NCBI GenBank assembly: GCA_963573385.1
Contig: CAUYLG010039272.1
Span: 1 to 64,000, forward strand
Length of the DNA stretch: 64,000 nt
Reading direction: 5' to 3'
Origin: Cacajao melanocephalus
Taxonomy: Eukaryota; Chordata; Mammalia; Primates; Pitheciidae
The notes under the pieces were generated by a model. That model was not told the DNA's origin, did no database searches, and saw nothing but the letters and a program-made list of their open reading frames with translations. Positions 1 to 11,855 of the stretch are shown here, piece by piece (positions within the stretch are counted from its first letter, which is position 1; each line of letters opens with the position of its first letter). The position numbers and the translations under genes were made by a program.

Positions 1-1076
1 ACAATCCTAAGCAAAAAGAACAAAGCTGGAGGCATCATGCTACCTAACTTCAAACTATACTACAAGGCTACAGTAATCAAAACAGCATGGTACTGGTACC
101 AAAACAGAGATATACACCAATGGAACAGAACAGAGGCCTCAGAAGCAAGCCACATATCTACAATCATCTGATCTTTGACAAACAATACAAAAACAAGCAA
201 TGAGGAAAGGATTCACTGTTAAATAAATGGTGTTGGGAAAACTGGCTAGCCACGAGCAGAAAGCTGAAACTGGACCCCTTCCTGACACCTTATACAAAAA
301 TTAACTCCAGATGGATTAAAGATTTAAACATAAGAACTAACACCATAAAAACCCTAGAAGAACACCTAGGCAACACCATTCAGGACATAGGCACAGGCAA
401 GGACGTCATGACTAAAACACTAAAAGCAATGTCAACAAAAGCCAAAAGAGACAAATGGGATCTAATTAAATTAAAGAACTTCTGCACAGCAAAAGAAACT
501 ATCATTAGAGTGAACTGCTACCAACAGAATAGGACAAAATTTTTGCAATCTCCCCATCTGACAAAGAGCTAATCTCCAGAATCTACAAAGAACTAAAACA
601 GATTTACAAGAAAAAAACAAACAGACCCATTCAAAAGTGGGCAAAGGATATGAACAGACACTTTTCAAAAGAAGACATCTATGAGGCCAACAAACATGAA
701 AAAATGCTCATCATCACTGGTCGTTAGAGAAATGCAAATCAAAACCACATTGAGATACCCTCTCATGCCAGTTAGAATGGTGCTCATTACAAAATCTTGA
801 GACAACAGATTCTGAAAAGGATGTGGAGAAAAACTAACAATTTTACATGGTTGGTGAGAGTGTAAATTAGTTCAACCATTATGGGAGACAGTGTGGCAAT
901 TCCTCAAGGATCTAGAAACAAATTCCATTTGACCCAGGAATCCCAATACTAGGTGTATATCCAAAGGATTATAAACCATTCTATTATAAAGACACATGCA
1001 CATGTATGTTTGTTGTGGTGCTGTTTATGATGGCAAAGACCTGGAACTAAACCAAATGCCCATCAATGCTAGACTG
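1..1076 (+). mobile_element. L1 ORF2 3' part, truncated at both ends
   Basis: Sense-strand LINE-1 sequence from the C-terminal half of ORF2, downstream of the reverse transcriptase core. It enters already inside ORF2 at the window edge. It ends abruptly near 1076, shortly before the usual ORF2 stop, with no 3'UTR or poly(A), so the 3' end has been lost. The reading frame is interrupted by stops and small indels, so this is a dead copy. Divergence looks typical of a primate L1PA/L1PB copy rather than a very old L1M; the subfamily is not assigned. Confidence 0.9.
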
Positions 1077-1719
1077 TAACCTACATTATCAACTTGCTCT
1101 ACTTTTTTGCTCACTTAATAATTAACATCAATATCAATGTACATATACAGAAACACACACACATTTACATTTACACACACGAGTGTCATCGTTGCGTTAC
1201 TTCTAAGAAATGCAATTGTATTATATATCCTTTTATAAGTTTTACTTTTGTCACTTATTAATACTGCCAAATAACTGGCAAATATCCAGTTCATTGTATT
1301 AATGGGTACAGCCTTTCTTAAAGAAAAGACACCGTAATGTATTGATCTTGTTCTCTCCTTAATCTTCATTGACATCAGTGTAATGGAATCTCTCAATGTG
1401 ACATCAGTTTATGTTTATGTAACTACCGGTGAATTTGAGTATCTCTATATCTGTTGGTCAGTTGGATTTGCTGTCCTAAAAATTGTTTATTTTGATATTT
1501 TATACATATTTCTATTGGGTTTTCAGTTATTTTTTGATTAATTTGTGGCTAATATGGGCCTTCAATAAGTCATCTGCACTGAAAACATTTCAAATATTTT
1601 TTTCATTTATCTATTTGGCTATAATTATTCATTTTTGTATACAATTATTTTCCATTTCTACATAGTCAAACATTATATTCTTTCATATTTCAAGATTCTC
1701 TGTTTTAAGAAGTTCTGCC
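1077..1719. other. Unassigned AT-rich sequence
   Basis: No repeat or gene recognised. It contains a short CA-rich run near 1153-1180 and otherwise AT-rich DNA. The small open frames here have no recognisable protein features. Confidence 0.5.
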
Positions 1720-2060
1720 CTACAATTAGTATATACATTCTATCTTTAAAAATACCATTGTTTTATTTTTACATCAAATCTTTAGTAGGTTTTTTTTTGT
1801 TTATTTGCTGAGAGAAGTTTTCAACTTTATAGCTGGAATTTATTAAGTTTTTTTCTCAATGATTTAAACTATTACGTACTAAATGTTTACATCTATTGCA
1901 ATCTCATATTTTTCTATTCTGTTCTACTGATCTATTTGATTATTTCTAGTATATTACTTTGAATGTATCATGTCATAGTGTTTTGTAATATAAGACAAGA
2001 TTCTTTCTCTTTTTGTTACCTTTTACTACAACTAAATACTCCTTTATATTAACTAATTAA
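1720..2060 (-). mobile_element. Possible old L1 (L1M-like) ORF2 fragment
   Basis: The plus strand has the phrasing of reverse-complemented L1 ORF2, notably the 'ttctattctgttctactgat' stretch near 1914-1933, at high divergence. Boundaries are approximate. A search with an L1M consensus would settle it. Confidence 0.45.
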
Positions 2061-2591
2061 CTAATTAAAAATTAATAATTGCTAGTTAGTCTAACTCTAC
2101 CCCTCCCTTTAAAATATTGGGAGTATTTTTATAGTTTAATTCATATATTAGTTTTAGACAATTCTAGATTGCTAAATTTTTAAACAACATTTTATTCTGG
2201 TGCTTATAATAAATTATAAAATAAGATCTTCATTTTAAAAATATTAAAACTCCAATTTATCAAATTGGTTTTTTATTTTCACAGCCTAAGGAACAAAAAA
2301 GTATAAACTATGTAACCATGTGGGAAAAGAAGTTATCAGAGAGGAAGTAAAGAGAAACTAGGAAACACTGGTTTATTTCTCTTTCCAGGAAAACATTAAA
2401 TAGCTGTTGCTATATATTATCTTTTTTAAGATCATGTTTCTAAAAGTGAAAAACTGTATATCAAATCAGAATTTATGAATTTATTCTTAAATAGTAATCA
2501 AAATTAAGAATATAGAAATTGATATTTTAGGTTAAAACAGGAACAGCCATCCCTCATGCTTTGAGACTTTTTCTTGTATTTTGATGCAGTA
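2061..2591. other. Unassigned AT-rich sequence
   Basis: It includes a repeated ACTAATTA-type motif near 2050-2085. No gene or repeat family is recognised. Confidence 0.4.
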
Positions 2592-2709
2592 CAGTCACCC
2601 CTAGTATCTGTGGGTTTTGCATTGGTGGATTGAAAATATTTCAAAAATATTTTTAAAATTTGCAGAGTAGTCCTGGAACCAGTATCCTACAGATACCAAA
2701 TGATGACTC
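2592..2709. mobile_element. Tigger/pogo-like miniature inverted-repeat element
   Basis: A 118-bp segment with terminal inverted repeats. The left end reads CAGTCACCCCTAGTATCTGT. The right end, read on the other strand, is a diverged copy of it (GAGTCATCATTTGGTATCTG). Both ends abut the dinucleotide TA (2590-2591 and 2710-2711), the target duplication of the Tc1/mariner-pogo superfamily. It is too short to encode a transposase, so it is a nonautonomous copy of the MER2/MER44 kind. The exact family is uncertain. Confidence 0.65.
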
Positions 2710-2775
2710 TACTCTTTTGTCTTTGTTGTATTTGCCTTTTCATTTGGATTATCCTTATAATAACAAGAATGTGAA

Positions 2776-3442
2776 GAGGATCCTTTATATTTACTTCATT
2801 TTCTAACTGATATTATGGCTTATTTCTCTCGGATCCCACTTGCTTGTTTTATTTTCTCTTTTCAGTGCAGATTTTTTTCACATAAAAGATGGCACTACGT
2901 TACCTGGTTTATCATATTCCCTAAGCTTGCCTTGGCTAGTACCAATTTGGTTAGCATATCCAGTTTCTGTTTTGATGTTTGGAGAAGTACTCAATACCTT
3001 AGTAATTTTTATAATAAGTAAAAACAGGAAGTAAAATTAAAGTTATAACTCTTTTAAATTTGTTCATTTTCATTGTTTCATTTATTACCACTTTAGTCAT
3101 AATTTAGTTTTTCATTTTCTGTTTCCAGCCCACCCTCCCCTCCTTTTTTTTTTCCAGATTATTTCACTACCTATCAACTGTCTTTCAAGTTCCTTTTCCC
3201 CTTTTGTACTTTGAAGTGTTTTTATTTTCCAAGTTTCTGTCCTGGGCAAAGTTTTCATCTCATTCCAAGCCTCTTCTTTGACAGTCTCATTCACTCTGTT
3301 ATTTCTGGTTTGCTGAATTTTCAATTGACATCCCCAGTTCCAATTTCTGTAATGAAATTCAGACTTTAACATCAGACTTTCTACCATACATGGTCTCTGC
3401 ATGGACCAATCACCTAAGTGATTGAGGATCCTTTATATTTAC
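2776..3442. repeat. Perfect 19-bp direct repeat pair 648 bp apart
   Basis: GAGGATCCTTTATATTTAC occurs at 2776-2794 and again at 3424-3442. The bases after each copy are also loosely similar. The pair could be target-site duplications around the 629 bp between them, but that interval has no poly(A) at its right edge or poly(T) at its left. Part of the interval also reads as L2 continuing through the second copy, so a local duplication is at least as likely. Confidence 0.7.
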
Positions 3443-3496
3443 AGCATCTTTATAATGTGAGTAAAATCACCATATGCCTCACAAATATATCTGTTT

Positions 3497-3512
3497 TGTT
3501 GTTGTTGTTGTT
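3497..3512. repeat. (GTT)n short tandem repeat
   Basis: About five GTT units inside the L2 fragment. Confidence 0.8.
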
Positions 3513-4058
3513 TTTCTATAATAACACCACCAGTTTCTTGGCTGTTCAAGCTGGAAATCTGAGCATCATCCCCAACTATTTGCTTTCTTTTTACTCCAAT
3601 ATCCAGGAAACTATAAATCTTGCTTAATTTGCCTTATATTCTTTTATTCTCAAATCTTTTTAGCTTTTTTATTGTCACATTGACTACCCTTATGTAAATC
3701 AACATCATCTCTTGCTTTGATTATTACAATGGCATCCAAATTAATCTGGCTTCCCTCTTACTGTTGCCTTTACTCTAATTATATCATTCTCAACCTTAAA
3801 ATCTGTGTGTGATTCTACGTTGCCCCTATAGTAACCCCATTATCAGAACTCCAGATGTTTTTTTTTGGATGCTTTTTTAGTTTTTGAACATCTTTCCTTT
3901 GATGTGCCTAGCCTAATATATCTTGACAAACTGGACTGAACCCCTTAAAAATTTCTAGACACACCATGTTTTTTTCTCACCTCCAGGCTTATTTACATGC
4001 TTATCCTTAGAACAGTCTTCTCCAGTTGGCACTAAATACTATACATTCTTCAAGGTTT

Positions 4059-4079
4059 TTGTTGTTGTTGTTGTTGTTC
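4059..4079. repeat. (TTG)n short tandem repeat
   Basis: Seven TTG units inside the L2 fragment. Confidence 0.85.
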
Positions 4080-4759
4080 TTATCATGTTAATTTTTCCAA
4101 AGGTATCATAAATTCTCTTGTTCAATTCAGCCTGTCTTTGTTCTATCGAAAATTACTACTGAGTAGTCGTGGCAAATTAATCTTCTGGTACTCACAGTTC
4201 TCATCCATAATATGTGGGATAGTGTCTCTTAGAATTGTTTCATGAATTAATTGATACAATGCATATGAAGAACTTAGTATGCAACTAAGAAATAAGTAAA
4301 TGTTAATCATTTTATTATTTTAATATAATTACCTCTTACATTTTGTATGTCTTGCATTAATCTTAGCAGAGACTTTATCTGATTTATTGTCTGTAATTAT
4401 ATGCCTTCCATGTAAAAGTAGGAGTTCAAAAATATTTGTGTATATGGATGGAAGAAGGGACCTGGAATGACAGAGGATAACATTTGGAAAATGTCTAAAT
4501 TGCTAATTTTACTTTTTACTGTGAAACTCCTTAGGTCATACAATTAACACAAATCAAAGATGAGTTTTATAACTTGAGCCAGATTTGGGATATGAAAATA
4601 TTTTTAAGCATCTTTGCATATGAATTTTGATACTTGGGAACTTTGAGAAATAAAAATAAAACTATAAGGCCCTCAACCAACTAAAAAGATCATCTCCTGG
4701 TCAATTAGATGCCAGAGAAATCTTGGAAGCTGAATTCTCTGCCATGACTAGATGGGAGA

Positions 4760-5345
4760 TCATACATGACTTGTTAAACCTTTTCCCTTGCTAATCACAA
4801 TTAGGCTTTATTCCCTAAGGACTAAATGGAAGCTAGCCCTTTCAAAAGACTCCACCATCAGTATCAACCAACTGCCTGATGTTGCCTCTCCTTTTTTGTC
4901 TGATAAAAAAAATGAATGGGTCTAGCCAGTCTACAGAAAATGCACAATGAGGGATTTTGTGTCATCTTCTTCACCTTTTGACATGTGAGGGCTTAAAATT
5001 CCACCCATAGATCATGTAACACCACCATTTTTTGAACATGAGTCACGTGGGGGGAAACAAAGCTCAATTGCACAGACATTTGTTTCTCCTTTCATAAATA
5101 CTCCTGGCCTTCTGTGGCTTATTAAATTATGTATTTTTGGCCACTTTGTTCAGCATAAATCACTATCTTATTTCCCCCACCCTCAAAGTACCTGGTTTCT
5201 GCTTCTGTTCAGAAGCTAGGCTTCCCAGCTCTCAGAATGACTACCCTACAGCCTGTAACCCTTTATGAGAAGTAAAGCTCTCCTTACATAATTTATGAAC
5301 CTTGTCCTTCTTCAGTTGACACCTTTAAACTCTGCACCTAGTTGT
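4760..5345 (+). mobile_element. LTR-like segment, ERV family unassigned
   Basis: It ends in a layout typical of a retroviral LTR R/U5: 'gagaagtaaagctctcctta' (5266-5285) as a variant poly(A) region, followed by a pyrimidine-rich stretch and a TTGACA-type end near 5322. No clear TG start or target duplication was found, so the left edge is a guess. Confidence 0.4.
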
Positions 5346-5974
5346 ATGTCTTAGGAAATAAAAACTCTTCTGAAAATCAACTCCCTTTTTGGGCTGTTGC
5401 AAAATTCATTCCGTAACAGCAAGCAACTTTCTAAATGGCAAATATTAAGGTACTTAGACAGAATGGACTGGAGTTGAGTTCAGTCCATAGTCATAGACTC
5501 TCTAGAAGTACCTAGAATCTCCTGAAATTTTCTTTTTATTGAGTGTGTCTAGGTGAGCTGAAAAAGCTGTTGCCATCAGAGCATATGCAAAGGCTTTTCA
5601 GAATGGAGATACAATACATTAAAGCCATTAGTAGCTAAGAGTTCAGGGATTCCTTCTGCTAGCCATTTTCCTAACAGATACAGGAATTTGTTACTGTTCC
5701 TCTTTTAAAGTTTTAATGATTGAAATACTCATGCTTACAGTTTTGATAAACCCAAGTACAAACTGTAAAATTCTAGAGTTCAAAATACAAACAATCTGAT
5801 GGATTTTAAAACCAAAGGATGCAGGAACGGTGGGATGAATACTTCAAGAACATGAGGTAATTTGGCAAGAGACAAAAGTGAGAATAGTGACCACAGGATA
5901 AATAATATAAAAAGAAAATAACAGTATTAGAAATGACAACTGAAATAAATAAATACAACTACAAATAAACATTT
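5346..5974. other. Unassigned sequence
   Basis: AT-rich and unique-looking, with no gene or repeat recognised. Confidence 0.4.
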
Positions 5975-7157
5975 TAAAAAAATTTTAGATGCAGGGGATA
6001 CATGCACAGATTTGTTAAGTGGATATATTGTGTAACGCTATGTTTGGGGCTTCTGTTGAACTCATGACCCAAACAGTGAACATAGTAGCTAATATGTAGT
6101 TTCTTAACCATGCCTCCCCTTTGTTCCTTTTGGAGTTTCCATTGTCTGTTGTTCCAATCTTTATGTCCATGTGTACCCAGTGTTTAGCTTCTGGTTATGA
6201 GTAAGAACATACAATATTTTATATTCTGTTTTTGCATTAAGTCACTGAGGATAATGGTGCATCCATGTTGCTACAAAGAATAGGGTTTTATTCTTTTCTA
6301 TCTGCATAGTATTCCATGATGTATATGTACCATATTTTCTTTATCTAGTCCACCATTGATGGGCACATAGGTTGATTCCATATTTTTGCTTTTTTTTTTT
6401 GAGATGGAGTCTTGTTCTGTCACCCCAGCTAGAGTGTAGTGACACAATATCAGCTTGCTGCAACCTCCACCTCCACCTCCTGGATTCAAGCAATTCTCCT
6501 GCCTCAGCCTCCTGAGTAGCTAGGATTACAGGTGTGCACCACTATGCCTGGCTAATTTTTGTATTTGTAGTAAAGAAGGGGTTTCATCATGTTAGCCAGG
6601 CTAGTCTTGGACTTCTGATCTCATGATCTGCCTGCTTCAGTCTTTCAAAGTGCTGGGATCACAGATGTGGGCCACTGTGCCTAGCTCCATGTCTTTGCTC
6701 TTATGAAGAGTGTTGTGATAAACATGCAAGTACAAGTGTCTTTTTGGCAGAATGATTTGTTTTCCTTTGGGTATGTAGCCAGCAATGAGATTGCTGGGTT
6801 AAATGGTAGTTCTGTTTTTACTCATCTGAGAAATCTCCAAGCTGCATTCCACAGAAGCTAAAATAATTTACATTTCTACCAACAGCTTATAAGCATCACT
6901 TTTCTCCATAACTTCACCAACTTCTATAATTTTCTGACTTTTTAATAGTAGACATTATGACTGTTATAAGAGGATAGCTCTTTGTGGTTTTAATTTGCAT
7001 TTCTCTGATGATTACTAATATTGAGCATTTCATATATTTGTTGGCAGACTATATGTCTTCTTTTGACAAGTGTCTGTTCATGTCCTTTGTCCACTTTTTA
7101 ATGGATTTTTTTTCCTGTTGATTTGCTTATGTTCTTTATAGATTCTGTGTATTAGTC
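5975..7157 (-). mobile_element. L1 3' half of a 5'-inverted insertion
   Basis: Antisense L1 running from the 3' end (near 5975) through the 3'UTR into the ORF2 C-terminal region. It is interrupted by an Alu at 6391-6686. It stops at 7157, where sequence from just upstream in the same element continues in the opposite orientation (7163-7675). Divergence suggests an older primate L1 (L1PB/L1MA age). Confidence 0.85.
6391..6686 (-). mobile_element. Alu SINE inside the L1
   Basis: A full-length dimeric Alu in antisense: poly(T) at 6391-6400, then right arm, central A-rich remnant and left arm, ending at the complement of the Alu 5' end. Imperfect 14-bp target duplications flank it (6377-6390 and about 6686-6699, two mismatches). 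The Alu therefore inserted after the L1 was in place. Confidence 0.95.
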
Positions 7158-7162
7158 ATTTT

Positions 7163-7675
7163 AACATTACCCAGCTTCCAACTATGCTACAAGGCTATAG
7201 TAATCGACACAGCATGGTACTGGTACAAAAATATAGACCAATGAAACAAAATAGAGACCCCAAAACTAAAGCTGCACACCTACAAACAACAAATATTTGA
7301 CAAACCTGACCAAAACAAAAACCACAGGGAAAAACACCCCATTCAATAAATGATGGTAGGAAAATTGGCTAACCATATGCAGAAGAATGAAATTGGACCC
7401 CCTACCTTTCACCATATATTAAAAAAAAAAGTAGGGATGTATTAACGACTTCAATATAAGTCTTCAAACTATAAAAATCCTAGAAGAAAACCTAGAAAAT
7501 ACTCTTCTGTACAGTAGCCTAGCTGAAGAATTCATGGCTAATACCTAAAAAAAAAACCCGACAAAAATTGACAATTGGCACCTAATTAAAAAGAGTTTCT
7601 AAACAGCAAAATAAACTATCAACAGAGTAAACATACAATCTATAGAACAAAAGAAAGTATTGTAAAAAACCAAAG
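7163..7675 (+). mobile_element. Inverted 5' segment of the same L1
   Basis: Sense L1 ORF2 sequence that in an intact element lies immediately upstream of where the antisense part (5975-7157) ends. Opposed halves of one L1 meeting head to head are the signature of twin priming during target-primed reverse transcription. Confidence 0.8.
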
Positions 7676-7689
7676 TCCTTAAAGGTAAA

Positions 7690-7913
7690 AACTTAATAGA
7701 TGTTAAAGACTAAATTAGTCTCAGATGAAAAGGTACTTATGAATTGGAATATGTATCCGAGATTACTCAAAATAGAACACAGAGTGGAAAGACAATATGA
7801 GAATGGGAAAAACGGTACGTAGATAACAGAATGAAAATGTTCAATTTAAAAAGAAAAGTTAGAAGCGATGAGGAAAAGACAATGAATGAGAATTTTCCAG
7901 AATTAATGAAAAA
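7690..7913 (+). mobile_element. Possible old L1M 5'-region fragment
   Basis: A-rich, purine-heavy sequence ending in 'gagaattttccagaattaat' (7889-7908), a phrase typical of the 5' region of old L1M elements. Boundaries and family are uncertain. Confidence 0.4.
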
Positions 7914-8167
7914 GTTTTTTTTGTTTTGTTTTGTTTTTGAGATTGAGTCTTGCTTTGTCACCCAGGCTGGAGTGCAGTGGAGTGATCTCGACTCACTGCA
8001 ACCTCCACCTCTCAGGTTAAAGTGATTCTTCTGCCTTAGCCTCCAGAGTAGCTGGGACAACAGGCGCATACCACCACGCCAGCTAATTTTTGTATTTTTA
8101 GTAGCGACGGAGTTTCACCATGTTGACCAGGCTGGTCTCCAACTCCTGACCTCATCATTCGCCCACT
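7914..8167 (-). mobile_element. 5'-truncated Alu
   Basis: Antisense Alu with a T-rich tail, (TTTTG)n-like, at 7914-7940, followed by the right arm and most of the left arm. The 5' end of the Alu is missing at about 8167. No target duplication is evident. Confidence 0.92.
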
Positions 8168-8312
8168 GTTTTTCATAACAACTGGACCGTGCTATTTTAC
8201 AGTCCCATGAACAACATACAAGGGTTCTCTTTTCTCTGCATTCCTGCCAGCATCTGCTATTCTGTTATTTTTGGTCATTTTGATAATAGCTGCATAACTT
8301 TTTTTACCTTAT
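8168..8312 (-). mobile_element. L1 fragment
   Basis: A short antisense L1 ORF2 piece recognised by 'cctgccagcatctgctattc' (8243-8262) and the following 'tttttggtcattttgataat' stretch (8268-8287). It is diverged and no frame is kept. Confidence 0.65.
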
Positions 8313-8857
8313 GTAAATATGCAGAATCTGATACAATAACATTTATTACTTTTATTATCTCATTTACATAGTAGTCTTCGTCAGAGCAGCCTAAATTGTT
8401 TAAAGTGTTAAACTTATAAATGTATATTTAACATTCTAGAATGTATTAGGTAATAATTCTGCCTGTTTCTCCTATGAAGAACAGACAGTGTGTAAAAAAA
8501 TGTGCAGAGATAAATATCATTATACTCACAGAATTCTTCTGCACATAAAAAAGCAGACTGAGCAGTTCCTTGTCTCTTGATCTCTGTAAGATCCTATATT
8601 TAAAGTGAAGACAGTGAAACTTTATCTTAATTATACTCTGTATCCACTTGTTCCTTCACTTTTCAAAGAGGTTTTTTTCAAGTATTAGTCAGTTTGGGGT
8701 GATTGGCATCTCTCTTCTTTTAAAATCTAGTAAATGATACGTACTTAGAGATGTGTGATACTACATGTAAATTTATTTAGCGCATTGACCCATTTTTATT
8801 GGTTCTTTTATTCATGCCCCAAAGAATAATGAAATAATTTTTCTTTAAAATTTTAGT
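8313..8857. other. Unassigned sequence
   Basis: AT-rich, with nothing recognised. Confidence 0.4.
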
Positions 8858-9030
8858 AGTTAAGCACATGGATTCTGGTGCTAGATTACATGGTTTCAAA
8901 TTGTGGCACTGTTCCCTATTCCCTCTGCCTCAGTCTCTTCATATTTAAAATGGAGATAAGAATATTCCTTATCTCATATATTGTGATGAAGCTTGAATGT
9001 GTTAATATTTATAGTGTTTCAACAATTACC
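8858..9030 (+). mobile_element. MIR SINE
   Basis: The sense MIR core is recognisable: 'acatggattctggtgctaga' (8866-8885), the 'cctctgcctcagtctcttca' segment (8921-8940) and the 'aaaatggagataagaatatt' segment (8947-8966). A small internal stretch is missing. Confidence 0.8.
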
Positions 9031-9271
9031 AGTGCATTTCTTGCTATTTCTTAAAACAATTTCATGCGTAATAGTCAAGTATAAAGTTTAATTTAGTATC
9101 AGGATAATTTAAATGACACATCTAACAGGAGCTCCATAAAAAATGACACATGTATATACACACATATACATGATATTGACAAGGAAATTTGAAGTTGAAA
9201 GCCATCTCCTCTTTTGATGTAAATGTTTTGTAATAATTTCTTATGCCATCATGGAGGCAGGTTATGCTTAC

Positions 9272-9660
9272 TGTATTACTCAGTTTTGCATTGCTGTCAA
9301 GAAATACCCAAGATTGGGTAATTTATAAAGCAGAGAGGTTTAATTTGTTCATCGTTTGGCAGGCTTTGTAGGAAGCATGCTGCTGGAATCTGCTTCTGCT
9401 GAGGCCTCAGGAAGCTTACAATCATGGTGGGAAGTGATGGGAAGTCAGTACATCACATAGCAAGGGAGGAAACGAGAGAGAGGGAGGAAGTGCAACACTG
9501 TTTTATTCCACCAGATCTTGACAGAACCCACTCACCACTGAGAGGACAGAACCAAGATATCCATGAGGCATCTGCCTCCCTAACCTAAACACCTTTCACC
9601 CGGCCCCATCTCTAACATTTCCAAATGAGATTTGGAAGGGACAAACATCAAATTAGATCA
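9272..9660 (-). mobile_element. Solo MaLR LTR (MST/THE1 type)
   Basis: A complete 389-bp LTR on the minus strand with TG...CA ends. It contains the family hallmarks 'ttgggtaatttataaagcag' (9314-9333) and 'agcttacaatcatggtggga' (9413-9432). A perfect 5-bp target duplication, CTTAC, flanks it (9267-9271 and 9661-9665). No internal retroviral sequence is attached, so this is a solo LTR left by LTR-LTR recombination. The exact MST/THE1 subfamily is not assigned. Confidence 0.88.
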
Positions 9661-9665
9661 CTTAC

Positions 9666-10904
9666 TAAATCACAGTTTTTTATTTTTTGAAGATGCTCTT
9701 CAAAATAATTCAGAAACTTTTAGACTTGTTTTTATTATCTTAGTTTGTAACATATTGAGTTATATTATTGAGAAGGTAGCACAAAATATTTTGGTTCACC
9801 TATTCTGTCACAACAAATAGAAATGTAAAGAGAGTGAAACCCAGCTGTTCACTGAAGTAGCTCCGAAAAGATCACAAGGTAATCCTTTCCTAGCTTCTCC
9901 CCATGAACACACTTACACAAAGAAGGAAAGAGCATGATCCCAACACCATTTGAGAAGTGCTGCTAGGCCAGGATTGAAGTCACTCACCAGTCATACTGTA
10001 ATTGAAGTTTTATTGTCATATTTTATATTATGATACTATAGTGAATTTATATTAACTACTGCTTTTGGAATTTATCATCTCTGTCTCATCAAAGTCTTGT
10101 TCCTCTTTTAAAAGCAGCTTATATGTCATTCTGTTGGTGATAATTATGATAGTTTTATGATCATGGTTATTTGTGCAATATACTGTTTATGGTTTTTATA
10201 AATGTCTTGTGTATTTGTTTAGTAGTTTACAGCCATACGTTCTTAAACTGCATTGTTATACTTTTTATAATAATGTGGAAAGTGATATAACATTGAGAAT
10301 ACCCTATTGTTAACTGTCCCGGGTTTTAAGAAGAAACCCACATACTATTTGCTGCCAACAGAAATGTTTGGTGCACTGTTCTTGAATACTTCCCGTGTGT
10401 CTTAAGAGCCACCACACAGAAAATCAACAGGGCTGCCATACCTCAGACACTCCTGAACTCATGAAGATCTAGAATATAGGTTTGGCATTAGTATCCCCAA
10501 GTCATCCTCTGTAGCTGAAAGGGAGAATATTTCTAAGTACAAAAATCAGAGGGTCTTCTTTTTGAGTATGCCATTAAGCCAAATTGAAATAATTATCCCT
10601 CACAAAACCAAGGGAGTATGATGAAAACTCACTAGTATGCATTTTCAATAAAGTTATTAGCTTAAACTTGTTGCATTAGTTGGACAATGAAAGATCAATA
10701 TCTTTGCAACCCAATCTTAGTTTTAATGTTTCATAAGGCCTTATCTCCAGGAAAATTGTGATCACTCATTCCTCATTCCATGAAGCTACAAAAAAATGAA
10801 GTTAGATATGAACAGTTATGTATTTAATCTTAGAGTAAGATGATAATCTTCAATGAATTGTAGAAACTTCTAGATGTTATTCTTAGTTTTACTTAGAAAC
10901 TGAT
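9666..10904. other. Unassigned sequence
   Basis: About 1.2 kb of AT-rich DNA with no recognisable repeat, exon or RNA gene. Confidence 0.4.
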
Positions 10905-11855
10905 CACCCGTATTTTAAATATTATGTTGAATAGGAGTAGTGAGAGAAGGCATCCATTTCTTGTGCTGCTTTTCAAAGATAATGCTTCCAGCTTTTGCTC
11001 ATTCAGTATGTTATTGGCTATAGGTTTGTAATAGATAGCTCTTTTTATTTTGAGATAAGTTCCATCAATACCTAGTATATTGAGTTTTTAACATAAACGA
11101 ATGTTGAATTTTATTGAAGGTCTCTTCTGCATCTGTTGAGGTAATCATGTGGTTTTATCATTAGTTGTGTTTATGTGATGAATTGCGTTTATTGATTTGC
11201 TTATGTTAAACTAGCCTTGCATCCCAAGGATTAAGTCAGCTTGATCATGGTAGATAAGCTTTTTGATGTTCTGCTGAATTTGGTTTGCCTGAATATCATT
11301 AAGGATTTTCCCAACAACGTTCATCAGGGGTATTGGTCTCAAGTTTTCTTTTTTTGTTGTGTCTCCGTCAGGTTTTGTTATTAGGATGATGCTGGCATCA
11401 CAAAATATGTTAGAGGAAAATCTCTCCTTTTTCAGTTGTTTGGAATAGTTCCAGGAGGAATGGTACCAACTCCTCTTTGTGCCTCTGGTAGAATTCAGCT
11501 GTGAATCTGTCTCATCCTGGGCTTTCTTGGTTGGTAGGGTATTAATTACTGCCTCAATTTTAGAACTAGTTATTGGTTTATTTAAGGACTTGACTTCTTC
11601 CTGCTTTAGTCTTGGGAGGGTGTACGTGTTCAGGTATTTATCCATTTCTTCTAGATTTTCTTGTTCATTTGCATATAGGTGTTTATAGTATTTTCTGATG
11701 GTAGTTTGTATTTCTGTGGGTCAGTGGTGATATCCTATCATTTTTTTATTGTGCGTATTTGATTGTTCTCTCTTTTCATTTTTACTAGTCTAGCTAGTGG
11801 TCTCAATTTTTAATAAAATGTATTAACTTTTTCAAAAAGTTGGTTGTAGGTTCTT
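10905..11855 (-). mobile_element. L1 ORF2 reverse-transcriptase region fragment
   Basis: Antisense L1 ORF2. A minus-strand open frame of 144 codons (11211-11645) covers the segment just before and into the reverse transcriptase domain, with the motif IILITKPDGDTTKKENLRPI readable in it. Stops and indels break the frame on both sides. It is truncated at both ends (no 3'UTR, no 5'UTR). Confidence 0.85.

Larger units (their letters stand above)
3200..4450 (+). mobile_element. L2 (CR1-like LINE) 3' portion
   Basis: Diverged sense L2 sequence. It has the pyrimidine-rich coding stretch, the 'catcatctcttgctttgatt' segment (3705-3724), a region like the L2 motif around 'cttatttacatgcttatcct' (3988-4007), and the 3' tail phrase 'agtaggagttcaaaaatatt' (4416-4435). 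L2 is an ancient, long-inactive mammalian LINE, and no frame is preserved. The left boundary is fuzzy. Confidence 0.65.

Noticed and set aside
3112..3402. 96-codon minus-strand open frame as a gene
   Set aside because: It overlaps L2-like sense sequence and a T-run, and has no recognisable domain.
11211..11645. 144-codon minus-strand open frame as a gene
   Set aside because: It is L1 ORF2 sequence from the reverse transcriptase region.
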